Below, in pieces: positions 7,404 through 14,662 of a DNA stretch of 17,449 nucleotides. A model generated the notes under the pieces. The model ran no database searches, was not told the origin of the DNA, and saw only the letters and a list, made by a program, of their open reading frames with translations. The position numbers were made by a program, and so were the translations under genes. Position 1 is the first letter of the stretch. Each line of letters begins with the position of its first letter. This DNA comes from an uncultured Megamonas sp. (lineage in GTDB: Bacteria > Bacillota_C > Negativicutes > Selenomonadales > Selenomonadaceae), in contig USPM01000017.1 in NCBI GenBank assembly GCA_900556715.1, positions 1-17,449 on the forward strand, given 5' to 3'.

Positions 7404-7408
7404 GGAGG
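7404..7408 (+). promoter_or_regulatory. Ribosome binding site that sets the ppaC start
   Basis: GGAGG lies 11 bases before ATG 7420. An earlier in-frame ATG (7402) overlaps this site and so cannot be its start; the family-like N-terminus also begins at 7420. Confidence 0.8.
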
Positions 7409-7419
7409 TTTTTCAACCT

Positions 7420-9063
7420 ATGAGTGAACAAAAAGTAATTTATGCTATTGGTCATAGAAATCCAGATACAGACTCCATCTGTTCTGCCATAGCATATGCA
7501 AATTTAAAACGCAATATGGGCTGTGAAAATGTTGTACCAGCTCGTGCAGGTAGCGTGAACAAAGAAACTAAATATGCTTTAGAATATTTCGGTGTAGAAG
7601 CTCCTCAGCTTGTAAGCGATATTTATCCAAGAGTTAAAGATATTGCTGTTAAAGTACAAAAATCTGTAAAAGCAACAGATAATCTTCGTACTTTAGGTAT
7701 GGCTATGAAAGAATGCAATCTTCGTTCTATACCTGTAGTTGATGATGAAAATAAATTAATCGGTATGGCTAGTGTTAGTGATTTAGCAAAAGCTTATTTC
7801 CAAGAAATCACATTAGATAGCGTATCTGCTTCTGGTGCTTGCATCAACGATATTGCTAATGTTATTGAAGCTAATGTTTTAGTTGCTGGTGATAACGAAG
7901 GCAAAATCAATGGCGAAATCAAAGTAGCTGCTGCTTGCATGGAAAAAGTTGCAGAAAGCATCAAAGCTGGCGATGTAGTAATCATTGGCAATAGACCAGA
8001 ATCTGCATTTATTAAATGCATTGATTTAAAAGTTGCTTGTGTAATCATCACAGGAAATACAACTATTTCTGATGAAGTAGTTGCAAAAGCAAAAGCTGAA
8101 AATGTAATGCTTTTATCTACAGCATTTGACACTTATAGCACAGCTCGTCTTATCAGCCAATGTGCACCAATTTCTAGCATTATGACTACAGATGTAATTT
8201 CTTTCAAACCATCTGATATGTTAAGTGATATCAAAGGTGTATTAGAAGCAAATGAATACCGTAATTATCCAGTAGTAGAAAATGGTAAATTAGTTGGTAT
8301 CGTAAATAAAGATAAATTCATGATGCCTGAAAAACAACAGATTATTTTAACAGACCACAATGAATTAGCTCAAGCTGTTGAAGGTATTGAATCTGGTAAA
8401 ATCATCGAAGTTGTTGACCATCATCGTTTCGGCGGATTACAAACTAGTGATCCTATCTTCATCAATGTTCGTCCAGTTGGTTGTACTTGTACAATCGTAA
8501 CTAATATGTATCAACAATATGGCGTGGAAATTCCAAAAGAAATTGCAGGTCTTTTAATGTCTGCTATTATTTCTGATACAGTATTATTCAAATCCCCAAC
8601 TTGCACAAAAACAGATAAAGATGCTGTAGAATATTTAGCAAAAATTGCTGGTGTAGATTATAAAGAATATGGTATGGCAATGCTCAAAGCTGGTGCTGAT
8701 ATCGGCGATATGACTCCTGCTCAAATCGTTAAAAATGACTCCAAGGAATTCCAGATTGGTAACTATCCAATGCTCATCAGCCAGTTATCCGTTATGGATA
8801 CAGACCAAGTAATGGCTATGCAAGATGAAATCTTAGCTGAAATGGCTCGTGTATGCACAGCTGATGGTTATGCAATGTCTATCGTTATCGTTACTGATAT
8901 CATCAATGAAGGTAGCTATTTACTCTTCAGTGGTGAACCTAAAAACTTAATCGGTGAAGCATTCAAACAAGATGCAAGTAAATCTGTTATGTATTTACCA
9001 GGCGTAATGTCTCGTAAAAAACAGATTATCCCACCACTTTCTGAAGCTGTAAAAAATCTTTAA
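7420..9063 (+). CDS. ppaC: CBS-domain family II (manganese-dependent) inorganic pyrophosphatase
   Basis: This enzyme hydrolyses pyrophosphate to two phosphates in the cytosol. The catalytic DHH core is split by a regulatory insert. Metal motifs are GHRNPDTDS (11-19), TDHNE (311-315), VVDHHRFG (331-338) and SAIISDT (381-387). The DHHA2 domain at about 450-545 ends with substrate-binding SRKKQ (531-535). Between them are CBS1 (about 70-125), a DRTGG-like domain (about 140-245) and CBS2 (about 248-305). CBS-pyrophosphatases are known to be controlled by adenine nucleotides bound at the CBS pair. The length of 547 residues fits this subclass. Codons ending in C (atc, ttc) seem more frequent than in neighbours, suggesting high expression. 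It is monocistronic with its own promoter and terminator. Confidence 0.93.
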   Translation: MSEQKVIYAIGHRNPDTDSICSAIAYANLKRNMGCENVVPARAGSVNKETKYALEYFGVEAPQLVSDIYPRVKDIAVKVQKSVKATDNLRTLGMAMKECNLRSIPVVDDENKLIGMASVSDLAKAYFQEITLDSVSASGACINDIANVIEANVLVAGDNEGKINGEIKVAAACMEKVAESIKAGDVVIIGNRPESAFIKCIDLKVACVIITGNTTISDEVVAKAKAENVMLLSTAFDTYSTARLISQCAPISSIMTTDVISFKPSDMLSDIKGVLEANEYRNYPVVENGKLVGIVNKDKFMMPEKQQIILTDHNELAQAVEGIESGKIIEVVDHHRFGGLQTSDPIFINVRPVGCTCTIVTNMYQQYGVEIPKEIAGLLMSAIISDTVLFKSPTCTKTDKDAVEYLAKIAGVDYKEYGMAMLKAGADIGDMTPAQIVKNDSKEFQIGNYPMLISQLSVMDTDQVMAMQDEILAEMARVCTADGYAMSIVIVTDIINEGSYLLFSGEPKNLIGEAFKQDASKSVMYLPGVMSRKKQIIPPLSEAVKNL

Positions 9064-9075
9064 TAGATAAAAATT

Positions 9076-9111
9076 AAGGCAATATGATTTTTAATCATAT
9101 TGCCTTTTTTT
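9076..9111. terminator. Terminator shared by the convergent pyrophosphatase and HTH genes
   Basis: The perfect stem 9076-9089 with 9093-9106 has a 3-base loop, followed on the + strand by T to 9111. On the - strand the hairpin begins just after the HTH gene's stop and is followed by a shorter T run. Only 46 bases separate the two stop codons. Confidence 0.88.
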
Positions 9112-10603
9112 ATTTGCTTTCCATAATGCGTTGTAATAAGGATTTATTGGTTAAGTAAAGATTTTCGATTTTTTCAGCAGTGTATTTATGCACAAATTTT
9201 GTTTGCTTAAATTTGGAAAATAGCATATCAAATTTTTGAATCAATAAAGAATTTTTTAAGAAATAAATAGGCAAATGATATTTATTTAATAAGTATTTAT
9301 TTTTCTTAAAATAAGCGATTTTTTGATTACTGTAATAAGAAAGTTTATAGTAGCTAATATCATTTACATTTTCTTGCTGGGACATTAAATAAATATCGAT
9401 TAGAGGATTTTTATACATACTTTGAATTAGATAAGACAATTGTTCTTCTCTTTCTTGAGGTGTAGTTTGATATTTTAAATCGCCAAAAATCAATTCACCT
9501 TTTTGAATATAATCCATTAAATTGAGCTCTGGGAGAATAAATGATATAGGATTTTTTTCAAATTGTTCTTCCCACATGATTTGCAGATTTTTTATAGAAG
9601 AAATGGTCTCAGCTGTTAGATTTTTTTGTGTACATAAATCTATCATTTTTGAATAAGATTTTTTAGGCAAGAAGAATTCAAAACCATTTGTAATAAAGAT
9701 GATAAAGTTTTTATTCATATAGAAGAATGGATGAAAAGAATTAAGAATTATTTTTTCTTTGGGTTGCAAAATAAGTGGTGAATTAAGGAACGTATCAGAA
9801 ATGCGTTTTTGAATTTCATTGATGATTTTTTCATTGTTTATAAATGTACATATATCTATTGACTTATCTAGGTGTAGGGAATATTGAATAGCAAAAGCAT
9901 TTTTTACAAGGAATATATTGCTATTGTTAAAAAATTTATCTTCATAAATATAGAAATTGACATAAAAATATTTATTTAAGAATTTATAGAGGCTATAGAT
10001 TAATTTTTCGTCACTATTTGCTAGTGTAGATAGATTACAGCCTATGTGAATATCTATTTGACGGTCGGTGAGATTACAACAATCGAGAAAACTAAAAAAT
10101 TTCTTTTGTTGTAACAAAGTCAAAATATCCATAGTAATAAAAATTTCTAATTTGGGAGTTATTTTATTTATTATAGGAGCTAATTTGTGACAGAAAAATT
10201 CGTAAATATTAGTTCTACCAACTATAGTAGTAGAATTCAGTATAAATTCATTAGTTGTTTTTGTATGAGCAGAATTTTCATGTGAACAGTAATAAGCATT
10301 ATTTAATAGATTATTTATTTGTGTATGTAGAAAAGCTTGAATATCTTTTGTAGGTAATGGTTCATGAATATCAAATTCTTTTAAGAATAAGTAAGCATAG
10401 TCCTTATGGATAATTTCTTCGGCAAAAATAGAACTCAATGTATCATTTATTCTTTCGATATGTTTTTTAGTTGGTTGACTTGTATTATTTGACCATTTAC
10501 TGATATAGGAAATATCGTATCCTATATGATAAGCGATGACGTTTAATTTTATATTGGTAAATTGAATAAGTTTTTTTAATATATCTCCAAATTTATTTTG
10601 CAT
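9110..10603 (-). CDS. Large HTH-containing protein of unknown class, probable regulator of the divergent lactate operon
   Basis: I do not recognise the family. Residues about 3-60 look like an XRE/Cro-like helix-turn-helix: a first helix, then IAYHIGYDISYISKWSNN as the two HTH helices, then PTKKHIERI. The remaining 430 or so residues match no domain I know; they are rich in Asn, Lys, Ile, Phe and Tyr, with no clear membrane segment. The C-terminal part could be a ligand sensor. Four sampled 60-base lines of the gene run 13-27% GC, against about 40% in two his-gene lines, which suggests transfer or relaxed drift. The start is ATG 10603-10601 with only a weak ribosome binding site (ctggg). Control of the divergent lactate operon is inferred from position only. 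Confidence 0.7.
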   Translation of the reverse strand: MQNKFGDILKKLIQFTNIKLNVIAYHIGYDISYISKWSNNTSQPTKKHIERINDTLSSIFAEEIIHKDYAYLFLKEFDIHEPLPTKDIQAFLHTQINNLLNNAYYCSHENSAHTKTTNEFILNSTTIVGRTNIYEFFCHKLAPIINKITPKLEIFITMDILTLLQQKKFFSFLDCCNLTDRQIDIHIGCNLSTLANSDEKLIYSLYKFLNKYFYVNFYIYEDKFFNNSNIFLVKNAFAIQYSLHLDKSIDICTFINNEKIINEIQKRISDTFLNSPLILQPKEKIILNSFHPFFYMNKNFIIFITNGFEFFLPKKSYSKMIDLCTQKNLTAETISSIKNLQIMWEEQFEKNPISFILPELNLMDYIQKGELIFGDLKYQTTPQEREEQLSYLIQSMYKNPLIDIYLMSQQENVNDISYYKLSYYSNQKIAYFKKNKYLLNKYHLPIYFLKNSLLIQKFDMLFSKFKQTKFVHKYTAEKIENLYLTNKSLLQRIMESK

Positions 10604-10639
10604 ATAAAACCCAGTCTTTCATAATTTTGATTAATTATA

Positions 10640-10669
10640 ATAATATCAATAATAAAGTTAAATTATCAA
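10640..10669 (-). promoter_or_regulatory. Candidate promoter of the HTH gene
   Basis: Read on the - strand: TTGATA (10669-10664), 18-base spacer, TATTAT (10645-10640), each one base from consensus. The two TATCAATAA repeats fall on its -35 and -10, which would allow autoregulation. AT-richness limits certainty. Confidence 0.38.
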
Positions 10670-10767
10670 TAAAAGTATATTATTTATTGAACAATAAAAA
10701 TGAAAAAAAGTCAACAAATAATCTAAGAAGTTAAGAGTATCAAGCTTTATATTATTGAATTATTGAA
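10644..10767. repeat. Cluster of CAATAA/TTATTG hexamers, candidate operators
   Basis: TATCAATAA occurs at 10644-10652 and again at 10664-10672, 20 bases apart. TTTATTG-aa-CAATAAA at 10683-10698 is a perfect inverted repeat of the same hexamer. TTATTGAA is repeated in tandem at 10752-10759 and 10760-10767. A further CAATAAA lies at 10918-10924, at the expected lutC transcription start. Confidence 0.5.
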
Positions 10768-10819
10768 AAAATCAAAAGTCAAGATTTCTATTAAATCAAA
10801 AATATGGATAATTGAGTAG

Positions 10820-10871
10820 TATTTACAATATATATAAAAGTTTGTTATTAATTCAAGACAATTTGTAAATA
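10820..10871. repeat. Inverted repeat upstream of the lactate operon promoter
   Basis: TATTTACAA (10820-10828) and its exact complement TTGTAAATA (10863-10871) are 43 bases apart centre to centre, about four DNA turns. The right arm ends 12 bases before the -35. This suits an activator or looping site but is unproven. Confidence 0.4.
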
Positions 10872-10883
10872 AAATAGGAAAGA

Positions 10884-10911
10884 TTGACGTAAAAAAAATT
10901 TTTTATATAAT
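10884..10911 (+). promoter_or_regulatory. Promoter of the lactate operon
   Basis: TTGACG (10884-10889), a 16-base spacer containing an A8T6 tract, then consensus TATAAT (10906-10911). Start point near 10918, giving a leader of about 105 bases before the lutC ATG. Confidence 0.7.
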
Positions 10912-11009
10912 AAAAAACAATAAATAGAAAAAATATAAAACAAGGTAGATTATAAAAATAACAAATAAAAGTTAAATAATAAATTATCTAAAAAATCAAA
11001 TAGTTTTAT

Positions 11010-11014
11010 GGGAG
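11010..11014 (+). promoter_or_regulatory. Ribosome binding site that sets the lutC start
   Basis: GGGAG lies 8 bases before ATG 11023. An earlier in-frame ATG (11008) overlaps this site and has no site of its own, so 11023 is preferred. Confidence 0.75.
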
Positions 11015-11022
11015 TTTTTATT

Positions 11023-11625
11023 ATGGAAAAAATTTGTCATGATTGGAAACATTTGTTGGATAAGGATTTTACAAATGGTAAGTATTGGAATGATTTTGCA
11101 GAAAATGCCAAAAATGCTTCTGTGGAGATAAAAATAGTCAAGAATTATAAAGATGCTGTTGCTGATATTTTGGAAATAGCTAAAGCAATGGATGCAAAAA
11201 TGATAGCAGGAGTAGGTTCTGATGAATGTGAAGAATTAGCAGACGTTTATGCAGAAATAAACAAGTCTTTTAAAGTATATACAGATAAATTTGATATAGT
11301 AAAAAATAAAAATGAATTAGATATTGGTATAACTTTAGGTGAATTTGGTGTAGGAGAAACAGGTAGTATATGTGTTGATAACTATGCTTATGAAGCGAGA
11401 ATAGCAAGTATGTTGCCACCAGTAAATATAATATTTATGCCTAAAAATTGCATTGTAAATAATATGCAAGATGCTTTTGATGTTTTGGCTAAAGTTTTTT
11501 GGAAAGGATATAGTGGTTTTGTAACAGGGCCAAGCAGAACATCGGATATTGAACGTGTTTTGACTTTAGGAGTGCATGGGCCAAGTCGTGTAATTTTATT
11601 TGCAATTGAAAACGATAAAAGATGA
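11023..11625 (+). CDS. lutC: LutC-type lactate utilisation protein (LUD domain)
   Basis: LutC is the small LUD-domain subunit that acts with LutA and LutB in oxidation of L-lactate to pyruvate. The whole 200-residue chain is one LUD domain. Recognisable parts are GEFGVGETGSI (106-116), LPP (131-133), TGPSRTSDIE (168-177) and GVHGP (183-187), the last two being diagnostic. It has no Cys cluster, as expected for LutC. It is the first gene of a five-gene operon; the fused LutB-LutA gene follows after 31 bases. The direct role of LutC in catalysis is not well settled in the literature I know, so the role is assigned from family and neighbours. Confidence 0.88.
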   Translation: MEKICHDWKHLLDKDFTNGKYWNDFAENAKNASVEIKIVKNYKDAVADILEIAKAMDAKMIAGVGSDECEELADVYAEINKSFKVYTDKFDIVKNKNELDIGITLGEFGVGETGSICVDNYAYEARIASMLPPVNIIFMPKNCIVNNMQDAFDVLAKVFWKGYSGFVTGPSRTSDIERVLTLGVHGPSRVILFAIENDKR

Positions 11626-11656
11626 AGATGATAAAAAGAAATGAGAGTGAATTAAG

Positions 11657-13828
11657 ATGAAAGAACGTAATATAAAAGCTGAAATAAAAGAAAAATTACA
11701 TGATCCTATTTTAAGTGATAATTTGGCACGATTTGCAAAACAATATCCTCAAGCTAGATTGAAAGCATATGCAAATGTCGATGATATTGACGAATTGAGA
11801 AATGAACTTCGCGATATGAAAAAGCAAACAGTCGCTCATATTGAAGAAGTCGCTGATAAATTTCAGGCTTCATTAGAAGAAAGAGGTGCGAAGGTTTTTC
11901 GTGCTAAAGATGGTGATGAGTTAAAGGCACAATTATTGCAGATTTGCAAAGAAAATAATATACATAGAATTGTAAAATCAAAATCTATGGCAACAGAAGA
12001 AATACATTTAAATGATTTTCTAGAACAACAAGGTTTAAGAGTAAAAGAAACTGATTTGGGTGAATGGATGTTATCTGTTGCAGGTCAAAAACCTTCACAT
12101 ATGGTAATGCCAGCAATACATCTCAATAGAAAACAATGTGCAAAATTTTTCTCAGATGAATTAAAAGAGGATATACCAAGTGATATTCCATATATGATAC
12201 AGACTGCAAGAAGAGTATTGCGTGAAGAGTTTTTTAAAGCAGATATGGGAATAACAGGTGCTAATTTTGGTATAGCTGAAAATGGGGCAATTGGATTAGT
12301 TACTAATGAAGGAAATGCAAGAATTGTTACAACTATTCCACCTGTACATGTAATTATCATTGGTTATGAAAAATTAATTCCTAAAATCAGTGATGCAGCT
12401 AAGATCATGAGATTATTGCCACGAAATGGTACAGGTCAAAGAATGGTAAGTTATTTGACATTAATAGATGGGCCAACTCCTATAATTCATGAAAAAGATG
12501 GTAAATTAGTAGAAGAAAATAAAAAAGTATATGTTATTTTATTGGATAATGGTCGTTTAAAAGCGGCTCATGATGATAAGTTAAAGGAAGTCTATCAATG
12601 TGTACGTTGCTCTTCCTGTTTAAATGTATGTCCTATATGGTCTACTGTTGGTGGTCATGTCTATGGATATATATATTCAGGTGGTATCGGAGCTATTTTG
12701 ACTGGATTATTAAATGGCATGGATAATTTTTCACAGTTTAGTGATTTATGTATTGGTTGCCGTCGTTGTACTACTATATGTCCAGGTAAGATAGATATCC
12801 CAGGTTTAATTGAAGAATTGAGACTTAGAAATTTTGCTCAAAAAGGTCAATCTTTGCCTGAAAAGATTATATTTAAAAAAGTTATGGCTAATAGAAAATT
12901 ATTTCATACTTTGTTAAGAGCTGCTTCTTTAGGACAAAAACCTGTACAATCGGGGAATTTTATTCGTAATTTACCGTTATTTTTTGCTAAGATGACGCAA
13001 GGTCGTAGTTTGCCAGCTATTGCTTCTACACCTCTTCGTGATTGTACAGATGAATTAATGAAGCAAAATCCTAAAAATCCAAAAATGAGAGTAGCATTTT
13101 TCAGCGGTTGTAATATAGATTTTGTATTTCCAAATACAGGAAAATCTGTATTTAAAGTATTGCAAAATTTGGGTATAGAAGTAGTTTATCCGCAAAAACA
13201 AAATTGTTGTGGAAAACCTATAATTGGTTCAGGAGATTTGGAAACAGCAAGAAAAATAGCTAAAGAAAATATACAGGCTTTAGAAGAAACAAATGCTGAT
13301 TATATCGTAGCGGCATGTCCTACATGTACAGAAACATTGGAAAAAACTTATGTGGAATTATTTAAAGATGATAGTCAGTGGTTAGCTCGTAGCAAAGCTT
13401 TAAGTAAAAAGATTAGAGAATTTAGCCAATTTGTATTTTCTATGTATAAAGAAATGAACAAATTAGATGATACTGAAAATAATGAAGGAAAAATAAAAGT
13501 AACATATCATGATTCTTGTCATATGAAACGTGGATTGAATATTTATGAAGAACCAAGAACTTTGTTAAAGCATACAAAAAAATATAATTTTGTAGAAATG
13601 CAAGGTTGTGATCAATGTTGTGGCATGGCAGGGGCTTTTGGTATGAAGTATAAAGATATTTCATTGCGTTTATTATCGAGGAAGTTGGAAAATATAAAAG
13701 ATAGTCAAGCTGATATTGTGGCAGTAGCTTGTCCTGCTTGCATGATGCAGATAGGTGGCGGTTTGGATAAACAGATGCCTAATGTAAAAGTAAAACATAT
13801 AGCTGATATTTTAGCTGAAGAACTTTGA
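11657..13828 (+). CDS. Fused LutB-LutA-like iron-sulfur lactate oxidation protein
   Basis: The 723-residue chain joins two proteins that are separate in Bacillus subtilis. Residues about 55-300 are a LUD domain with TGANFGIAENGAIGLVTNEG (200-219). Next come two [4Fe-4S] motifs, CVRCSSCLNVCP (315-326) and CIGCRRCTTICP (365-376), as in LutB. Residues about 478-720 carry two cysteine-rich CCG domains as in LutA: Cys485, NCCGKP (516-521), CPTC (554-557); then DSCH (619-622), CDQCCG (651-656), CPAC (692-695). All key cysteines are intact, so this is a functional fusion rather than a frameshift product. The ribosome binding site is weak (gagagtg). etfB follows after 28 bases. It probably passes electrons from lactate; the acceptor is not evident. 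Confidence 0.9.
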   Translation: MKERNIKAEIKEKLHDPILSDNLARFAKQYPQARLKAYANVDDIDELRNELRDMKKQTVAHIEEVADKFQASLEERGAKVFRAKDGDELKAQLLQICKENNIHRIVKSKSMATEEIHLNDFLEQQGLRVKETDLGEWMLSVAGQKPSHMVMPAIHLNRKQCAKFFSDELKEDIPSDIPYMIQTARRVLREEFFKADMGITGANFGIAENGAIGLVTNEGNARIVTTIPPVHVIIIGYEKLIPKISDAAKIMRLLPRNGTGQRMVSYLTLIDGPTPIIHEKDGKLVEENKKVYVILLDNGRLKAAHDDKLKEVYQCVRCSSCLNVCPIWSTVGGHVYGYIYSGGIGAILTGLLNGMDNFSQFSDLCIGCRRCTTICPGKIDIPGLIEELRLRNFAQKGQSLPEKIIFKKVMANRKLFHTLLRAASLGQKPVQSGNFIRNLPLFFAKMTQGRSLPAIASTPLRDCTDELMKQNPKNPKMRVAFFSGCNIDFVFPNTGKSVFKVLQNLGIEVVYPQKQNCCGKPIIGSGDLETARKIAKENIQALEETNADYIVAACPTCTETLEKTYVELFKDDSQWLARSKALSKKIREFSQFVFSMYKEMNKLDDTENNEGKIKVTYHDSCHMKRGLNIYEEPRTLLKHTKKYNFVEMQGCDQCCGMAGAFGMKYKDISLRLLSRKLENIKDSQADIVAVACPACMMQIGGGLDKQMPNVKVKHIADILAEEL

Positions 13829-13856
13829 TAATTGAATATTTCGAGGAGGGTAGTAT

Positions 13857-14648
13857 ATGAAGATTTTAGTTTGTATAAAACAAGTTCCTGAAAGTAATAA
13901 AGTACAAGTCGATGAAGTTACAGGTGTATTAAAACGCAATAGTAGTGAAAGTAAGATGAATCCATATGATTTATATGCTTTAGAGACAGCATTGCGATTA
14001 AAAGAAAAATATGGTGGAAGTGTAGATGTAATAACCATGGGCCCACCGCAAGCAAAATCTATTTTATATGAAGCATTTGCCATGTCTGCTGATGAGGGAG
14101 CAATAATAACGGATAGAAAATTTGGCGGAGCTGATGTTTTAGCAACAAGTTATACTTTATCTCAAGGTATAAAATCTTTTGGTGATTTTGATTTGATCAT
14201 TTGTGGATTGCAAACAACAGATGGGGATACAGCACAGGTTGGGCCAGAGGTTTCGGAAATGTTGAAAATACCATGTGTATGTAATGTAAATAAAATCATC
14301 GATGTGAAAGATAAGTCAATAATTGTAGATATGGATATGTCAGATGATATTGAACGAATAGAAATAAATTATCCATGCTTGATTACAGTGCAAAAAGATA
14401 TTGTTGAACCTAGATTGCCATCGTATTTGAGAAAAAAATCAACGGAGCATAAACAAGTAAAAGTATTTACTTTAAATGATATGGTTGATAAAGATGAACA
14501 TCATTATGGATTGAATGCATCACCAACAAAAGTACAGAAGATATTCCCACCATCTAGTGATAAAGTACAAGAAAAAATATCGGGAAATATTGAAGAAATA
14601 ACAGATACAATTTATCAAAAATTAAAAGCTAAAAAATTTGTATTTTAA
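13857..14648 (+). CDS. etfB: Electron transfer flavoprotein beta subunit, lactate dehydrogenase-linked (EtfB/LctB type)
   Basis: EtfB is the subunit that binds the bifurcating FAD and NAD in Etf complexes that couple lactate oxidation to NAD+ reduction with ferredoxin. The fold is shown by CIKQVPES near the N-terminus, MNPYDLYALE (34-43), a bifurcating-type segment around MSADEGA (76-82), and DGDTAQVGP (122-130), which in bifurcating Etfs binds FAD in place of AMP. The length of 263 residues is normal. A strong gaggaggg ribosome binding site (13843-13850) lies 6 bases before the ATG. Its place directly before etfA and an FAD lactate dehydrogenase matches the lctBCD order of Acetobacterium woodii. 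Confurcation is inferred from this context. Confidence 0.92.
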   Translation: MKILVCIKQVPESNKVQVDEVTGVLKRNSSESKMNPYDLYALETALRLKEKYGGSVDVITMGPPQAKSILYEAFAMSADEGAIITDRKFGGADVLATSYTLSQGIKSFGDFDLIICGLQTTDGDTAQVGPEVSEMLKIPCVCNVNKIIDVKDKSIIVDMDMSDDIERIEINYPCLITVQKDIVEPRLPSYLRKKSTEHKQVKVFTLNDMVDKDEHHYGLNASPTKVQKIFPPSSDKVQEKISGNIEEITDTIYQKLKAKKFVF

Positions 14649-14662
14649 TAGAGGTATAGATT

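Larger units (their letters stand above)
10604..11022. other. 419-bp divergent intergenic control region, about 15% GC
   Basis: G+C over 10621-10980 is 53 of 360 bases by count. It holds no credible ORF. What is visible: candidate promoters for both divergent genes, seven CAATAA/TTATTG hexamers, a 9-bp inverted repeat, and an A-rich leader of about 105 bases before lutC. No stable hairpin or riboswitch-like fold was seen in the leader. Confidence 0.75.

Noticed and set aside
7402..7419. Upstream ATG at 7402 as the start of the pyrophosphatase gene
   Set aside because: It overlaps the GGAGG ribosome binding site and adds six residues absent from the family-like N-terminus; 7420 has the right spacing.
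9110..10603. Phage or plasmid origin of the HTH gene
   Set aside because: Low GC hints at transfer, but no integrase, transposase, attachment site or flanking repeat is visible in the window.
11008..11022. Upstream ATG at 11008 as the start of lutC
   Set aside because: Its last base is part of the GGGAG that serves ATG 11023, and no ribosome binding site lies before it.
10604..11022. Riboswitch, origin of replication or CRISPR leader in the AT-rich gap
   Set aside because: No conserved riboswitch core, no DnaA-box cluster and no regularly spaced repeats with unique spacers were seen.
11657..13828. A frameshift or assembly join creating the LutB-LutA fusion
   Set aside because: The frame is continuous, both halves keep all cysteines, and a natural linker (about 400-475) connects them.
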